The notes: generated by a model from the letters alone, not told the origin. DNA of 64,000 bases from Ilex aquifolium (GCA_951799425.1 OX637393.1:19177744-19241743), one strand, 5' to 3'. Counted from the first letter of the stretch, positions 10,143 through 22,275 are shown. A program made the numbers and translations.

Positions 10143-12020
10143 TGATGAGCACAAAATATTGTATATTTCAAGGCCTCATTACATGCATTTTAACTCAACT
10201 TTTGAATCTAAGTACTTAGAGTTAGCCGATTTTATGAATAATGTTGAATTCTTGACGTTGCATGTTTTTATAGCTTAAATCATGTATTTTAGGACCTTGC
10301 AACTATGATGGATATGTGGTGAGGGCATGGACACATTACATGAAGATTTGGAGGCTTAAAAGTGAAGAAATCAAGGAGGTATTGGTGTTTGGGAACAAAG
10401 GCGCCAGCAGCCACACCACTGGGTTGATAAGCCTCGGTTTTCCTCCATGTTGACCATGATCCACTTCGAATCTGAAAAAGTTCAAAACATTAAAGTTTTA
10501 GATCTGGATGTCTTCTGTATTTTGTCAAAATATCAGCTCAATCCAACGGTTGGATCAAAAGTTATGCTGATTCTACGAAAAGTGGTCCGGAGCAGAAAAC
10601 AGTACCGGTACACAGTACCGGTACTATACAGTTCCGGTACTGCGTACCGGTACTTCGAACTCCAGAAGGTTTAGAGTACCGGTACACAATACCGGTACGC
10701 TCCCAGAACACCTGCAAACTCTTCTCCACTTGCTTGGGAGTCCCACCAATGATTCTCCCACTTGCCCCCAACATTTCCTTACACATCTTCATGCCTCTCT
10801 TACACATTTTGAATACTTTGAAGGCTTGACATTAAATGAGGATGGGAGAGAAGTGGGCTGCTCAGGGGAGTTGCAGGCTAACCTTCTCCTAGCCTGTCCA
10901 AGCATCATTCAGACTCCCATTGATGGGAGGCCTGCACACAGTTAGGGGGGACCACCATGCACGAGAATTGAGGGCTAACTCTCCAATATATTCAGCATTG
11001 GCACATTGTAATGTGTGGCTACCTAAGCTTAGAAAATCCAAGGAAGAAGATGATGAATAGTAGATAGAAAAGCTTAGATTTTTCCATTCTCTTCTCCATT
11101 TCAATTGTTGTAAGCTTTAATTTCTTGTAATCTTTAACTCTTGCACTTTAATCTCATCTATGTCAAGTATATTTCAAGTTTAGTTACATGTTCTATATTT
11201 CACCATTGTTGTTTAAGTTTTCTTCATTTTCATGCTTTGAAATGGGTATTAAATATTTTTCTTCATAGTTTACGATTTCTGGCATTGAGTTAAGTTTTAA
11301 TCTCCATTTCAATACGATGTCTCTTTACATATTGTATGTCTTTCCTTTATGCATGAGTAGCTAGATTTTTAGTTGGCTAATCCAAGGGAGGCCTCCTCTT
11401 GGGTGTGTCATTTCAACTCAATTTCTTTCCTCCTCTCGGTGTACGATGGTTCGATTTGACTGGGTTGGGGTGAGGACGTGGTTGTGAGTCTTTGATATCC
11501 CGTAGGCATTGTCACGGGTTATGCTTGGATCCTCATCTCCCTTTAGTCCCGAGCTTCCCACGAATCAATCGTTCATCTATGCACCATTGGGGGAAGGCTT
11601 GAGTTGATTTGGTATTCCCATTGGAATGACCTCTTCGGATTAACCAACACTTGTTTTTCTTGCATTTCCATTCACAAACACAACCACAAAACTCAAACAA
11701 AAGATTTTTCACTTTCTTTACCTTTTGCAAAATCACCTCCACACAACTTGAACTTTCCTTCCCTGAGGAGACGACCTTGGAATACTTTTCCAAGTAAAAC
11801 ACCGACACGCAAAAGACTCCTTGAGATTGGGGAGCACTTTTGTTCACACACCCGCATTTCATTTCACATTTTGTTCATTCCATTTTTCACCAATCTGTTG
11901 TTGCCTAATCTCTTGCATCACCCCGAGGGAGAGTGACACTCCCTTTCACACATATTCCATATACACATGTCAAAGGGTGATGTTTAGGGGTTGGAAACAA
12001 AAACGTTTTTCAATCAATCA
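10143..12020 (+). repeat. 3' LTR of N2 (1878 bp)
   Basis: Starts TGATGAGCAC and ends CAATCAATCA. It carries the palindrome array at 10602-10698. ATAAGCC follows, which is the continuation of the antisense N3 LTR. No clear TATA box; TATA-like text lies at about 10983-10990. Confidence 0.95.
10602..10698. repeat. Palindrome array, GTACCGGTAC type (N2 3' LTR)
   Basis: Six units start at 10602, 10615, 10631 (one mismatch), 10644, 10676 and 10689 (ATACCGGTAC). Steps are 13, 16, 13, 32 and 13 bp. It lies about 460-555 bp from the LTR 5' end, the same place as the differently spelled cassette of N1. Confidence 0.95.
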
Positions 12021-13615
12021 ATAAGCCTCCCATCCTGTAACACCCCAAAACACACCCTGGACGGCATTACATTCTAAGACCATTCACAACATGAGAGCAC
12101 TAATATAATTCCATCAATAAGAAAAAATTTACATTCATCATCCATAAAATTTACAATATCATCCCAAAAGAATAAGCCAAGCTATGGCATTTACATCTCA
12201 AATGATCAAACGTAACTTAGCAGCGGAATAACAAAGGAAAACTAAACTTCACATGATTTCAAAATAAATTCTCAAGTCTATTACAAAGGAAGCTATGTCT
12301 CTACAGGTCCATCTCGGGATCTACGTTCCCTTCTATGGGAGCTTTCCAAATGTCCCGGCTCGTCAGTTCCGAGCTCCTCCTCTAGACAAAGACCTGAAAT
12401 ATGTTGTTTGTAGGGGGTGAGCACTAAGCTCTGTAGCAACATTCCTCTCAAACTCGAACAAGGTTTATAAAAGCATATTAAATGGCCGGTCTCATTTCAC
12501 AAATAGCATATATAATCTTTGAAGTAAAACAGGGACATTTTAGAATGGATCTCAAGTTTAAGTAACAACAGTAATTTAAATGAACAGTAAAAGAAATCAA
12601 GATCCAACACATATCCATTTCCCAAAATATAAACCATTTTCCCACAAGACCTTGTGGAATCCCATACTCCCACAAGTGTTTGTAGGTAACCATTTTCCAC
12701 AATAATCCAATAATCCATAACTTGAATATCCCACAATCATATGTATATGTATCTCAAACATGATGTAAGGCAAACCCCATGAATCAACACATTGAGTAAT
12801 ATCTAGCCCACACACACCCACACAAATCTTATCAAAGATATCCATCCTTTAGGAAGGGCGTATGCCATACCAATGGCAGTGACGTATCCAACCCAGGTAT
12901 TAGTATACTAACCCTCTGACACGGCACCCGTGAGCAATAGCGGTTTAGTTTTACCAAAGCACTAACCCCACTACGAGTGGTAGGAAACATGACAACCCAC
13001 ACGGAGCAAGCAACACGTCTACCCACTCTACGATATCTCGTCAAAGGCCACCCATGGTCATCCCACACTCATAAGAGATACAATACCAAACCCAATTTCA
13101 CAATTTGCAAGTATATCTTAAAAACCCCAAATTAAGCATGTGACATTTTCAATAACCAACTAAGAAAATGCAAGAGATCACAACAATATCATTTTATTAC
13201 TCAACACAAAACACTATGGTTTCGAAATCAAGAATAAATGAAGAGTTCAAGAGGAAAACCCATCACTCTTGAAAACTAGGGTTTTTCAAACCAAAAAGAG
13301 ATTTCATGGGTATTCAACCCTAACTTTGTGTAAAACATGTCAACAATTGCAAAAGAACCAAGAAACAATGAAGCCATAGCAAATACATATCATTAAGAAT
13401 CAAAACATACATATTTATTAACCCTAACATCAATGTAAGAGAAAGAGAAGAAATCCCCTACCTTCTTCTTCCTTAGTGTACTTGAAAACTTGAAGTTTTG
13501 ATCTTCTTCAAGGTGCAAATCCTCCTTTGATCTTGTGTTTTCCCCTTCTTTCCTCCTCTCTAAGTCTTCCTAGGGTTTGAAATGTTGAAATGGGACTAAT
13601 GGAGGCGTCCTTATG

Positions 13616-13623
13616 TATTTATA
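13616..13623 (-). promoter_or_regulatory. TATA box of Y1 LTR
   Basis: Minus strand TATAAATA within CACCCTATAAATACAT, about 55 bp downstream of the palindrome array in the transcription sense. Confidence 0.65.
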
Positions 13624-13676
13624 GGGTGAGAAATGGCCTCCTGTGCGCGATTCTGAAACCCAGAATTCGCAAGTCA

Positions 13677-13808
13677 CTTTCGAACGTCATTGGCGTTCGA
13701 ACGTTCGTCACTCCCAGTACTTTTGTTTTTCCATTAGACAAAGAGTACTGGAATGCACTTTCGTTCGAACGTTTATTCACGTTCGAACGTCGATTCACGT
13801 TCGAACGG
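13677..13808. repeat. Palindrome array, CGTTCGAACG type (Y1 LTR)
   Basis: Perfect CGTTCGAACG at 13694-13703, 13763-13772, 13781-13790 and 13799-13808, plus an imperfect unit at 13677-13686. The last three step by exactly 18 bp. The 13677/13694 pair encloses, on the minus strand, a CCAAT-containing spacer also seen in U1. Confidence 0.9.
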
Positions 13809-14203
13809 AATTCCTGTTTCTGCTGCAACTTCCAGTGGAGTTTTGGCCTATTTAGAGATTGATTTGGAATATTTTCGTGAAATACACTTTTGTAGCCCTG
13901 GAAGTCTACTATCTACTGTAAAAATTTCAGATCAAACAGATATTGGAATAAAAAGTTATGATCCAAATACTAGGAAGTGTCCAAAATCCTTTCTACCCAA
14001 GTTTTCTCTTAAATGTGCTTTCATTCCGAAAATCTTCCTAGCTTCTAATACATACCCTATTACACCGCCTAACATTTTTATTTCTACTTTTCCAATCTAC
14101 CAAATTCAAACACACATCACTACGCATATCCCTATTTTTACAACAATTATTTACTATATATCTATATACATATATAAAAGAAAAAGCGGGGTGTTACACA
14201 TCC

Positions 14204-14978
14204 ATAGGAGGCTGAGTTGATGCATTGAACAGGCTAAGACAAGCCTAGCCTGCAACTCTCCTGGCTGCCCCCTTCTCTCCCATTCCCATTAATGTCATTG
14301 CCTTCAAAGTCTTCCACAAGGGCGTAGGAATCATGTAAATGTGTAAGGGATGTTAGGGGAAAAGTGGGGGAATCAATGGTGGGACCCCCAAGCAAGTGGA
14401 GCATGGTTTGCAAGTGTTTTGGGTTGTTCAGCAAACAGTACCGGTACTGTGTACCGGTACCCCGAACTCCAGAGGCAGAATCGTACCGGTACTATGTACC
14501 GGTACTGCGTACCGGTACTGTTTCTGCTGCGGACCAGTTTTCGTAGAATTATCATAAATTTTGATCCAAAATTACAATTGACCTGAAATTTTGACACAAT
14601 ATAGAATACATCCATATCTACAACTTTCATGTTTTCAACTTTTTCAGATTCGAATCGGATCATGGTCAAAAAGGAGGAAAACGGATGTACTACTATAAAA
14701 TGGTATGGGTGTTGATGCCTATGTTACCAAACACCAATACCTCCTTGATTTCTTTCACTTTTAAGCCTCCAAATCCTCATGTAATGTGTCCATATCTTCA
14801 CCACACATCCACACATAGTTGCAAGGTTATAAAATCTATCATTTATGCTATAATTACCTGCAACATCGAAAATTCAACATTATTGACAATTTTGGCTAAC
14901 TCTAAGTACTTAAATGCAAAAATTGAGTTAAAATGCATGTAATGAGGCCTTCAAATATGCAATATTATGTGCTCATCA
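14204..14978 (-). repeat. 3' LTR of N3, promoter-side fragment
   Basis: Continues the LTR after Y1. It ends on the plus strand at GCTCATCA (14978), i.e. the TGATGAGC start of a minus-strand LTR. It holds the 5-unit palindrome array. The small piece 12021-12030 joins it to the 5126-6200 fragment. Confidence 0.85.
14438..14518. repeat. Palindrome array, GTACCGGTAC type (N3 3' LTR)
   Basis: Five perfect units start at 14438, 14451, 14483, 14496 and 14509, with steps of 13, 32, 13 and 13 bp. The partner 5' LTR of the same element has three (21763, 21776, 21808) with steps 13 and 32. The two LTRs therefore differ by two 13-bp units. Confidence 0.95.
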
Positions 14979-17040
14979 CACCCCCTAACTTAAGCTTTGC
15001 TAGTCCCTAGTAAACAAAATGTAAAAAGCAAGGAAACAAAATAAACATATATTAATTCCGCAATTGCATTTAGCATATGCAATAAGCCTTTAAACCCCTA
15101 GGTGATCCCTAGTGGACGAGTTTTGTCTCGTGAACGTTTCCAGTGAAGGTACCTACAAACTTCTTTTCTTAGTATCCAATATTTAAAGCATATTCCCTTA
15201 TCTTAACTACCACTGGGATGTCAAAAATAACTTGCTCAACACACCCGAACTAATCACACATAAAACACATCATAGCCTTAAATGCTATTCTAGAGTATCC
15301 ACATACACATTCATTTTCAAACTCGTGTGTGTGTGAAATGAATATGTAATTTAAGTATTTATTCAACGGAATTCACATTCATTTAGCCATCCAAATTCAG
15401 CTTCGATGCAAACTCACCAAGGGTTTCTCTTAATAATGAATCACACTATGGTTATTCTGGCATGCTCTCCATGTGTATATGTGATATAGAATCTTGTGCT
15501 CAAAACGAAATATCCTCACATATAATCCAAAAAATGAAGCACATGCATAAAAATGAAACAGCATTGGCATAATCTCATGAAAGGAATGCTAGGGCATTAG
15601 ATAGCAAACCAACTTCTCTTTTTCTTTAAAAAATATGCATCCCCATGCTTCTCTAGATCATTTAGGACTTTCACGGGTTATAATGAGGCCTTGGGGTGAT
15701 ATTGAGGCAAATGAAATGAAGGATATAGGGTAACAAAGAGGGTTGTTCCGAGTGAATGACCTTTATTTCAAAAAGATCTCCCTTTTATGGGATTTCTAGG
15801 CTAACCCCATCACCGCACTCTTTGTTTCATTTCTTTCTTTTCCTTAACATTTTCCTTTTTTCTTTGATTCTTTTCTTCTTTTCACTCCCTTTTTCTCCTT
15901 TTCTTGGATTTTCATTCTTTTTCGTCCAACTCTTTGAGTTTCAACTTCATTCATCCCTTTTGTTTGAGTTTTCACACCACACTTCCTTCCCTTTTATGAT
16001 TACTCATACTCAGCACTAGGAACAACCAAGGTAAGGTAGATATTTATCATTTTTATTGGTTTGGTCAAATGTGTGGCATGGAAACGAATTTACAATTAAG
16101 GCTCAATCACGGCACTAGAGATAAATTTTTCACAAGAAAAAGGCAAAGGCTCAAAGCATTTCAAAGATGGCCTAAGATCATTTCTAGATAGGCATGGGAG
16201 AACATTGTACATATCAAGACAAAGTCAATTAACTACCCAAATGCACCTAACCAAAACAAGCATAATGAGATTATTGAACAAATTTGGAATTTGAAAAATT
16301 GTTCCTTGAGTAAATGTAAGTTCCTTCCAACAAGGATTGGCACTAAAGCTCACATGGGTTCTTACTCATCTCCACTATTCATGTCAAGCACTAAATGTGG
16401 ACTCAATCCGTAAATTGCCAAAATTACAAGTTCATGGTGCACTTATGGTTGAGTTCAAAAGCAAACAAGTATGTGATACTCTTAGCAATAGCATAAACTT
16501 CTATAATGTGCTCATGTATTCAAAGTTCAAAGTGAAGATCAAGCAATCACAACTCCCACAACAATTAGGATAGGGGAATATAGTTCAATATTAGATACTT
16601 TACACAAAAAGTGTCCAAATTTTTTTTAAAATTTTCACATTTCCCATTATTCTATACAAAAAGTGGTGAAAAATGTAAATGGTGCACCTCACCCCCCAAC
16701 TTGAATAATGCATTATCCTCGATGCACAAGAAATCATGCAATGAGAAAAATGAAAGTATCATGGGAAATGAGATACCCCCCCCCCCCCCCCCTTTTTTCT
16801 CTTTTTCTTTTTTTTTTTAGTATACACCTTAAAGGGAAAACAAAAAAGTTTGTTTACACCCCCCAACTTAAACTCGCATATGATATTGAATGAGTTTGTC
16901 TATGATGATGCCCAAAATGAAATGAGTCCAAATTAGGGAGAGATAAACAACTTCTACTCTACAACAACATGAAAATAAAAATATAACAATAAAAGAAATC
17001 TACTACTATGTACATGAAAACAAAACAAAAATGGTTCATG
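14979..17040 (-). other. Non-coding 3' region of N3 with PPT-like motifs
   Basis: Counterpart of 8067-10142 in N2. The minus strand has a PPT variant next to the LTR (14979-14991, one C replaced by T) and internal PPT-like motifs at 16690-16702 and 16857-16869. A run of 16-17 C at about 16777-16793 and a T-rich tract at 16793-16820 are local low complexity. Short ORFs here are not conserved in N2. Confidence 0.75.
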
Positions 17041-17894
17041 TCAATCCGGCTTCAATTCGGATATGAGCTTGCGCCCATTGATTTTTTTGATTTTAAAATT
17101 TTTTTGTTGTATAAATGCCCTTTCTATCCAATCTATCCAACAATACAGAGGATAATAATTCAAAAATCTCAACCAAATAGAGGTATAGGCAAGTTTATGC
17201 AATACCAACAATGGGGCATACAATTTTTCTTTAAAAGTTCCTACACTTAACTCCATTGCAATGTCCTTCCCAAGTTGAAAAGTGAGAATCTCAACACCAC
17301 TCATAGATGGCAAAATGACCTTGGGCTCATTAGCCTCATGTGAGATGATATCCTCATTAAATGTTTCACAATCTAGAGTGTTGGGAGATTCAACATCAAT
17401 ATGCATTCCATTGAGATGACCATCCTCAATACATTGACTATGCTCAAGATTTTGTTCATCATGCATAGCAATTATAGCATTAGTCAATGTATCAAGTCCA
17501 TCTCTAATTTCATAAAGTTGTTGGGCTACTTGGGCATTGACTTCCATTTGACATTGCATAAACTCATACAAAATATTTTCCAATTCTTCTTCGGTTGAGT
17601 CCCCATATGTTGGATAGTGGCAAAATTCATTTGGTGGTGTGAGATCGGATGGAAAACTATAAGGTTCGTTCTCCCAACCATAACTCGGATAACTTGGTGT
17701 AACAACTGGTCGGGGTAAAAGTTTTCGGAGGCCAAAATTGAATTTGAACCTCCGCATGCAAAGTCTTGAACCAGATAATTTATTGGGCACTCACTAGTGA
17801 TGTGCCCATACTCATCACAAATCTCAGACACATTTTTAAAATATGGGGCATTTGATACATTATCATAAAAATTATAAGACATTACATAAAACAC
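17041..17894 (-). pseudogene. Zinc-knuckle ORF of N3, frameshifted
   Basis: Homologous to the N2 ORF. The N-terminal part (17894 to about 17705) begins MFYVMSYNFYDN and the rest is in another frame (about 17705 to 17041), so a frameshift lies near FYPDQ/VTPSYPSY. The single knuckle reads SEICDEYGHITSEC, with its first Cys replaced by Ser. The basic C-terminus (KKINGRKLISELKPD) is intact. As in N1, knuckle loss suggests relaxed constraint in older copies. Confidence 0.8.
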
Positions 17895-18005
17895 AAGCTA
17901 TTTACAAACTATTTACAAAAGAAATAACATACCTTGGCTCGTGATGAAAATCATGAGACTTACCTATGCCGCCTAAAATCACCTTTTGAACTCGACGCTT
18001 AACCT

Positions 18006-20420
18006 TGTGACGCCCCAATTTTTCGGGGGTCCTATATTAACCGTTGACCATCCGTCAACCCGCGGAAATACCCATGGATGTCACTCAACCAACACCACGA
18101 TGATAGCATCCCCTTAACCAGGATCTTAACTCACAATTGTTAACCGGATTCGATTATTCATTGGGTTCAACCAATATTCAATATACCATGATTTATGCTC
18201 CATTATAGTCCATTTACATCATTGGAGGGAAGGAAAACGTAGATTGAAAATAGGGCGAAGCAGTGTGAAATTCTGAAAATTTTGAAGAGGGTACCGGTAC
18301 ACAGTACCGGTACACAGTACCGGTACCCCTATGTACTGGTACCGTCAACCCACTGGAAAGGGAGTACCGGTACACAGTACCGGTACCATACAGTACCGGT
18401 ACTCTCTGCCCAGTTTCGCCATTTTCAACCATTTTTCAATTCCAATTCATTCAAAACCTCTCTCAATTCATCAAATACATGTTTGACAAGGATTTCCATA
18501 TAAAACATGGTTTGTACAAGTTCCATTACAATTGATTCCATATATTTACATATCAAAACGGAATTCTTACAAAAACTTTACAAAACAACAATAAAAGCCA
18601 CAAGTCGGCTTTCTTCAACTTTGGGGCTCGAAATGGGAGCCGTCCGCCGGTGTGAACCCCGCACCTGAAATGTTTTTCCCACAAAGGGTGAACCACGTTC
18701 AATAGGGTATCTCCTAATGAGGCTACTCCCCAACCTATATGCATATGAAATGTTCACATGCCACAAAACCACAATTTATAACATTCCAAGCAAGGAAATA
18801 TATTCAATGATGGAATTTGCAATGTCATGCTATGGAATGAGGTGAGACCCACTCATGCATATCAACCGAGCCCTTCCCGGCTCCTCTACACATGCAAGTG
18901 TCAATGTGTACCAATCCGTCATTTATGTTGCACATCAAATGACCTTTCATTCTAGGGTCTTTATAGGGGTGGATGTTCATGGACTCACACCAAAGGTCAC
19001 CCAACCTACACGGAATTTATGGACTTCCACCAACGGTTCCGCGTACACCGACACACTTTATGGACTCTTATACCAACGGAGTGCGTCTCCAATCACCGGG
19101 TCTCTCACCCGAGGGATTTTCTAGCCCTTCTTGCTACCCCAACCCTATCAACATATAAACCATGCGACTCGACTAGGTCATCGACCCATATTACCCGAGC
19201 CCACTCGTCATCCACCACACGTGGTGAAGACAAACAACCATGCACACACACCCACTAAATGCGATGTTTCCGTGCGTATGCAATGTGATGCTCCATTGCA
19301 ACAATAATACAATGTTCGATATGGTATGAGTGACATATGAACATTCTCATCACAATTCACACGCTTCATGGCAAAATCATATCATAAGCATATAATTTCC
19401 ATACTTTCTTACAATGTCAATATATCACAAGCATGTATATATATCAACATTTAATCTTGATCAACACTCAAGTATGTCATCACATTATCAAGAAATAACA
19501 CACTTCAAATTCAAGGCATAAAATAAACACATAGCATGCCCACACTTCACATAGCCCAAGAGTCACATTGGGTTAATTTCATATACTCTATCCTAGAAAT
19601 TTCATTTAGAAACTTCTAATTACCAATCCAATTAGAATTGATTTCAACCCATTTCATCCAATATCACAACCATAGGCAAATGACATACATATATATCTAT
19701 ATCTATTCATTTACCCATTTCACCTAAGCATTCTAGGTGTGGAATAAACATTGGTAGGAGGGAACCCTACCTCTTGAAGCGTGGAGAACCACGTTGAGAA
19801 GCCTCCTAAACCCGATTCAAGCTCTAAGCCCTAGCTTCCAAAATCCCGTCCTTGGAATTTCGCCCAAACCAGACCTCCTTGGTATGGTTTTGTAGCCCTT
19901 GACGAGGAGAACAACTTTCTCTCTTGGCTCGAGTTGATTTGAGCCCCGTGGAGACGAGAATCTTAGAGAGAAGGTGGAGAAAAACCCTAGCTTCCCTCTC
20001 TTGTTTTCAGATTTTCTCCCCTTTAAATACTCTTTAAATACTTGGCCCACAACGCGCCACACGGCCCTTATTTCCCGGGTCCGTTTTAACCCCGAAACGA
20101 TTAAATTTCGCTCCGGTTCAAGTTCAAAATATTTTTTTATTTCAACTTGCTGTCATTTATTTCCCAAAATTTAAAATTTTATTCAGAATTTCGTTTTTGG
20201 GTCTCCTGAGCCTCAACCGCCTCGTAAAACGTGAAAAATCCGACTAACTCGGAATTTAATGAAATTTGACAGGCTAACTAGATTTCGCGAGACGAATCCA
20301 ACGGTGATGTCCGTTTCGGCATCCGATCTCTAGAAAAATTCAGGTTTACAACCTGTACCATAGTGGCAAATTACCTTTTTGCCCTTTTTCACAAAAGTTC
20401 AAATTTTCTCAGGTTTTACA
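18006..20420 (-). mobile_element. X2: solo LTR of family X (2415 bp)
   Basis: TGTGACGCCCC at 18006, GGTTTTACA ending at 20420, with AACCT TSDs at 18001-18005 and 20421-20425. It is inserted a few bases from the N3 PBS, in the leader between PBS and ORF. It matches X1 (3267-5125 plus 35227-35684) in reverse orientation. It carries a palindrome array near its 3' end that X1 lacks. Confidence 0.95.
18291..18402. repeat. Palindrome array, GTACCGGTAC type (X2 LTR)
   Basis: Units start at 18291, 18304, 18317, 18333 (one mismatch), 18364, 18377 and 18393, with steps of 13, 13, 16, 31, 13 and 16 bp. It lies about 290 bp from the 3' end of the LTR, unlike the other families. The corresponding stretch of X1 (about 35340-35520) has no such palindromes. 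Confidence 0.9.
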
Positions 20421-20426
20421 AACCTT

Positions 20427-20443
20427 CCCCGGCAACGGCACCA
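20427..20443 (-). other. Primer-binding site, tRNA-Asp type (N3)
   Basis: Minus strand TGGTGCCGTTGCCGGGG, one mismatch from the N2 site, next to the 5' LTR. Confidence 0.85.
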
Positions 20444-20447
20444 AAAA

Positions 20448-22275
20448 TACTTGATCAAAACCGTTGTTGTTCCTAACCTCCTAATATCATCCTTTAATGT
20501 GTATATGATGTAGGTGCGAAGGGAGTGTCACTCTCCCTTGGGATGATGTCAAAAGAAAGGGCAACGAAATGGTGGATGGATTGAAATGTATGAAATGGAA
20601 TGTGCGAAATGGACAAACGTGCTCCCCAAGCGCAAGGAGTCTTCTGCTTGTCGTGTTTTACTTGGAAAAGTATTCCAATATCGTCTCCTCAGGGAAGGAA
20701 GGGAATTGTGTGAAGTTGATTTTGTAAAAATAAAAAGTGTAAAATCTTGTAGTTGGTTTTAGTGAGTTTTGTTCTTAATGAAAATGCAAGAAAACAAGTG
20801 TTGGCTAATCCGAAGGATCCACTCCAATGGGAATCTCAAATCAACTCAAAGCCTTCCTCGAATAGAGCTTAGATGAACGATTGATTCGTGGGAAGCTAGG
20901 GATGAAATGGAGGTGAGGATCCAAGCAAAACTCGTGACCAGGCCTACGGGATATCAAAGACTCACAACTGCATCCACTCTCAACCCAGTCAAACCGAACC
21001 ATCGTACTTTGAGAGGAGGAAAGAAAATGAGTTGAAATGGCACACCCAAGAGGAGGTCTCCCTTGGATTAGCCAACTTAAAAATCTAGCTACTCATGCTA
21101 AGAAAGAAAGACATAATGTAAAGAGACATAATGAAGAAATAAAGACATTGAACTGAACTTAAAGCAAGAAATCTTAAGTTATGAAGAAAAATATTCAATA
21201 CCCATTTTAAAGCAAGAAATGAAGAAAACTTGGAAGCAACAATGGTGAAATCTAAAATGTAGCATTAAACTTGAAATGTACTTGAAGTAAATGACATTAA
21301 AGACATTAAATGAAGATTACAAGAGTCTTACAATAAATTACAAGTGAAAGGATGGAAGAAAATGCAAAAACATAAGCTTTCTATCTACTATTCATCATCT
21401 TCTTCCTTGGACTTTCTAAGCTTAGGTAGCCATCCACAATGATTGGTGAATGCTGAGTATATGGAGTGTGAGAGCTCTGCATTTTCGTCCATGAGGGTCC
21501 CCCTAGGTGTGTGATAAGCCTCCCATCCATAGGAGGCTGAGTTGATGCATTGCACAGGCTAAGACAAGCCTAGCCTGCAACTCTCCTGGCTGCCCCCTTC
21601 TCTCACATCCCCATTAATGCCATTGCCTTCAAAGTCTTCCACAAGAGTATAGGAATCATGTAAATGTGTAAGGGATGTCAGGGGACAAGTGGGGGAATCA
21701 ATGGTGGGAACCCCAAGAAAGTGGAGCATGGTTTGCAGGTGTTTTGGGCTGTTCAGCAGACAGTACCAGTACTGTGTACCGGTACCCCGAACTCCAGAGG
21801 CAGCACCGTACCGGTACGGTTTTTGCTGCGGACCAGTTTTTGTAGAATCGTCATAACGTTTGATCCAACCATCCGATTGAGCTGAAATTTTGATACAATA
21901 CAGAAGACATCCATATCTACAACTTTCATGTTTTTAACTTTTTTAGATTCGAAGAAGATCATGGTCAAAAATGAGGAAAACTGAGGTACTACTATAAAAT
22001 GGTGTGGGTGTTGATGCCTATGTTACCAAACACCAATACCTCCTTGATTTCTTTCACTTTTAAGCCTCCAAATCCTCATGTAATGTGTCCATCTCTTCAC
22101 CACACATCCACACATAGTTGCAAGGTTCTAAAATCCATCATTTATGCTATAATTACCTGCAACATCAAAATTCAACATTATTGACAACTTGGCTAACTCT
22201 AAGTGCTTAAATGCAAAAGTTGAGTTAAAATGCATGTAATGAGGCCTTCAAATATGCAATATTATGTGCTCATCA
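20448..22275 (-). repeat. 5' LTR of N3 (1828 bp)
   Basis: Starts TGATGAGCAC on the minus strand at 22275. The 3' terminus is mutated (CA to TA at 20448). It directly abuts the truncated accessory ORF of E1 with no PPT or spacer, so either N3 inserted there or a recombination joined the two. Confidence 0.9.
21763..21817. repeat. Palindrome array, GTACCGGTAC type (N3 5' LTR)
   Basis: Units at 21763 (GTACCAGTAC), 21776 and 21808. The array is flanked by GTTTGCAGG and GCGGACCAGTTTT, whose homologues also flank the CCTACCGGTAGG cassette of N1. Confidence 0.9.

Larger units (their letters stand above)
6201..12020 (+). mobile_element. N2: youngest non-autonomous element, intact ORF, truncated 5' LTR
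   Basis: 5' LTR remnant 6201-7020, PBS 7024-7040, ORF 7152-8066, long non-coding region, PPT 10130-10142, full 3' LTR 10143-12020. It lies antisense inside the N3 3' LTR. The 5' LTR lacks its first 1058 bp and the target lacks about 22 bp, so one deletion crossed the left junction and removed that TSD. The two LTRs align at an exact 5000-bp offset with about 9 mismatches over 820 bp (counted by eye, about 1.1%), a recent insertion. An intact copy would be about 6.9 kb. Confidence 0.9.
12036..14198 (-). mobile_element. Y1: solo LTR (2163 bp)
   Basis: Bounded by TGTAACACCCC at 12036 and GGGGTGTTACA ending at 14198, perfect 11-bp inverted termini, with CATCC TSDs at 12031-12035 and 14199-14203. 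There is no internal region, so this is a solo LTR left by LTR-LTR recombination. Minus orientation is inferred from the TATA box (13616-13623) and from homology to Z and W. It is inserted in the N3 3' LTR. Confidence 0.9.
5126..22275 (-). mobile_element. N3: non-autonomous element, interrupted by N2, Y1 and X2
   Basis: Minus strand: 5' LTR 22275-20448, PBS 20443-20427, zinc-knuckle pseudogene 17894-17041, non-coding region, PPT-like tract at about 14991-14979, and 3' LTR 14978-5126 broken by N2 (6201-12020) and Y1 (12036-14198). Solo LTR X2 sits between PBS and ORF. Without insertions the internal part is about 3.05 kb, matching N2 (about 3.1 kb). Confidence 0.85.

Noticed and set aside
10562-10807. 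ORFs rich in YRY, VPV and TGT over the palindrome arrays (also near 14364-14669, 18214-18503, 21664-21968)
   Set aside because: GTACCGGTAC reads as similar peptides on both strands in several frames; the ORFs are not conserved between copies and lie inside LTRs.
13677-13808. Heat-shock elements, because TTC and GAA adjoin in CGTTCGAACG
   Set aside because: Canonical elements need two bases between TTC and GAA; here there are none.
12036-14198. A DNA transposon or MITE, because of the 11-bp inverted termini
   Set aside because: Five-base TSD, TG...CA ends, a TATA box and homology to Z/W LTRs fit a solo LTR better.
15756-16019. Phe/Leu-rich 87-residue ORF resembling a membrane protein
   Set aside because: Lies in the antisense T/C-rich strand of the purine-rich non-coding region of N3; not kept in N2.
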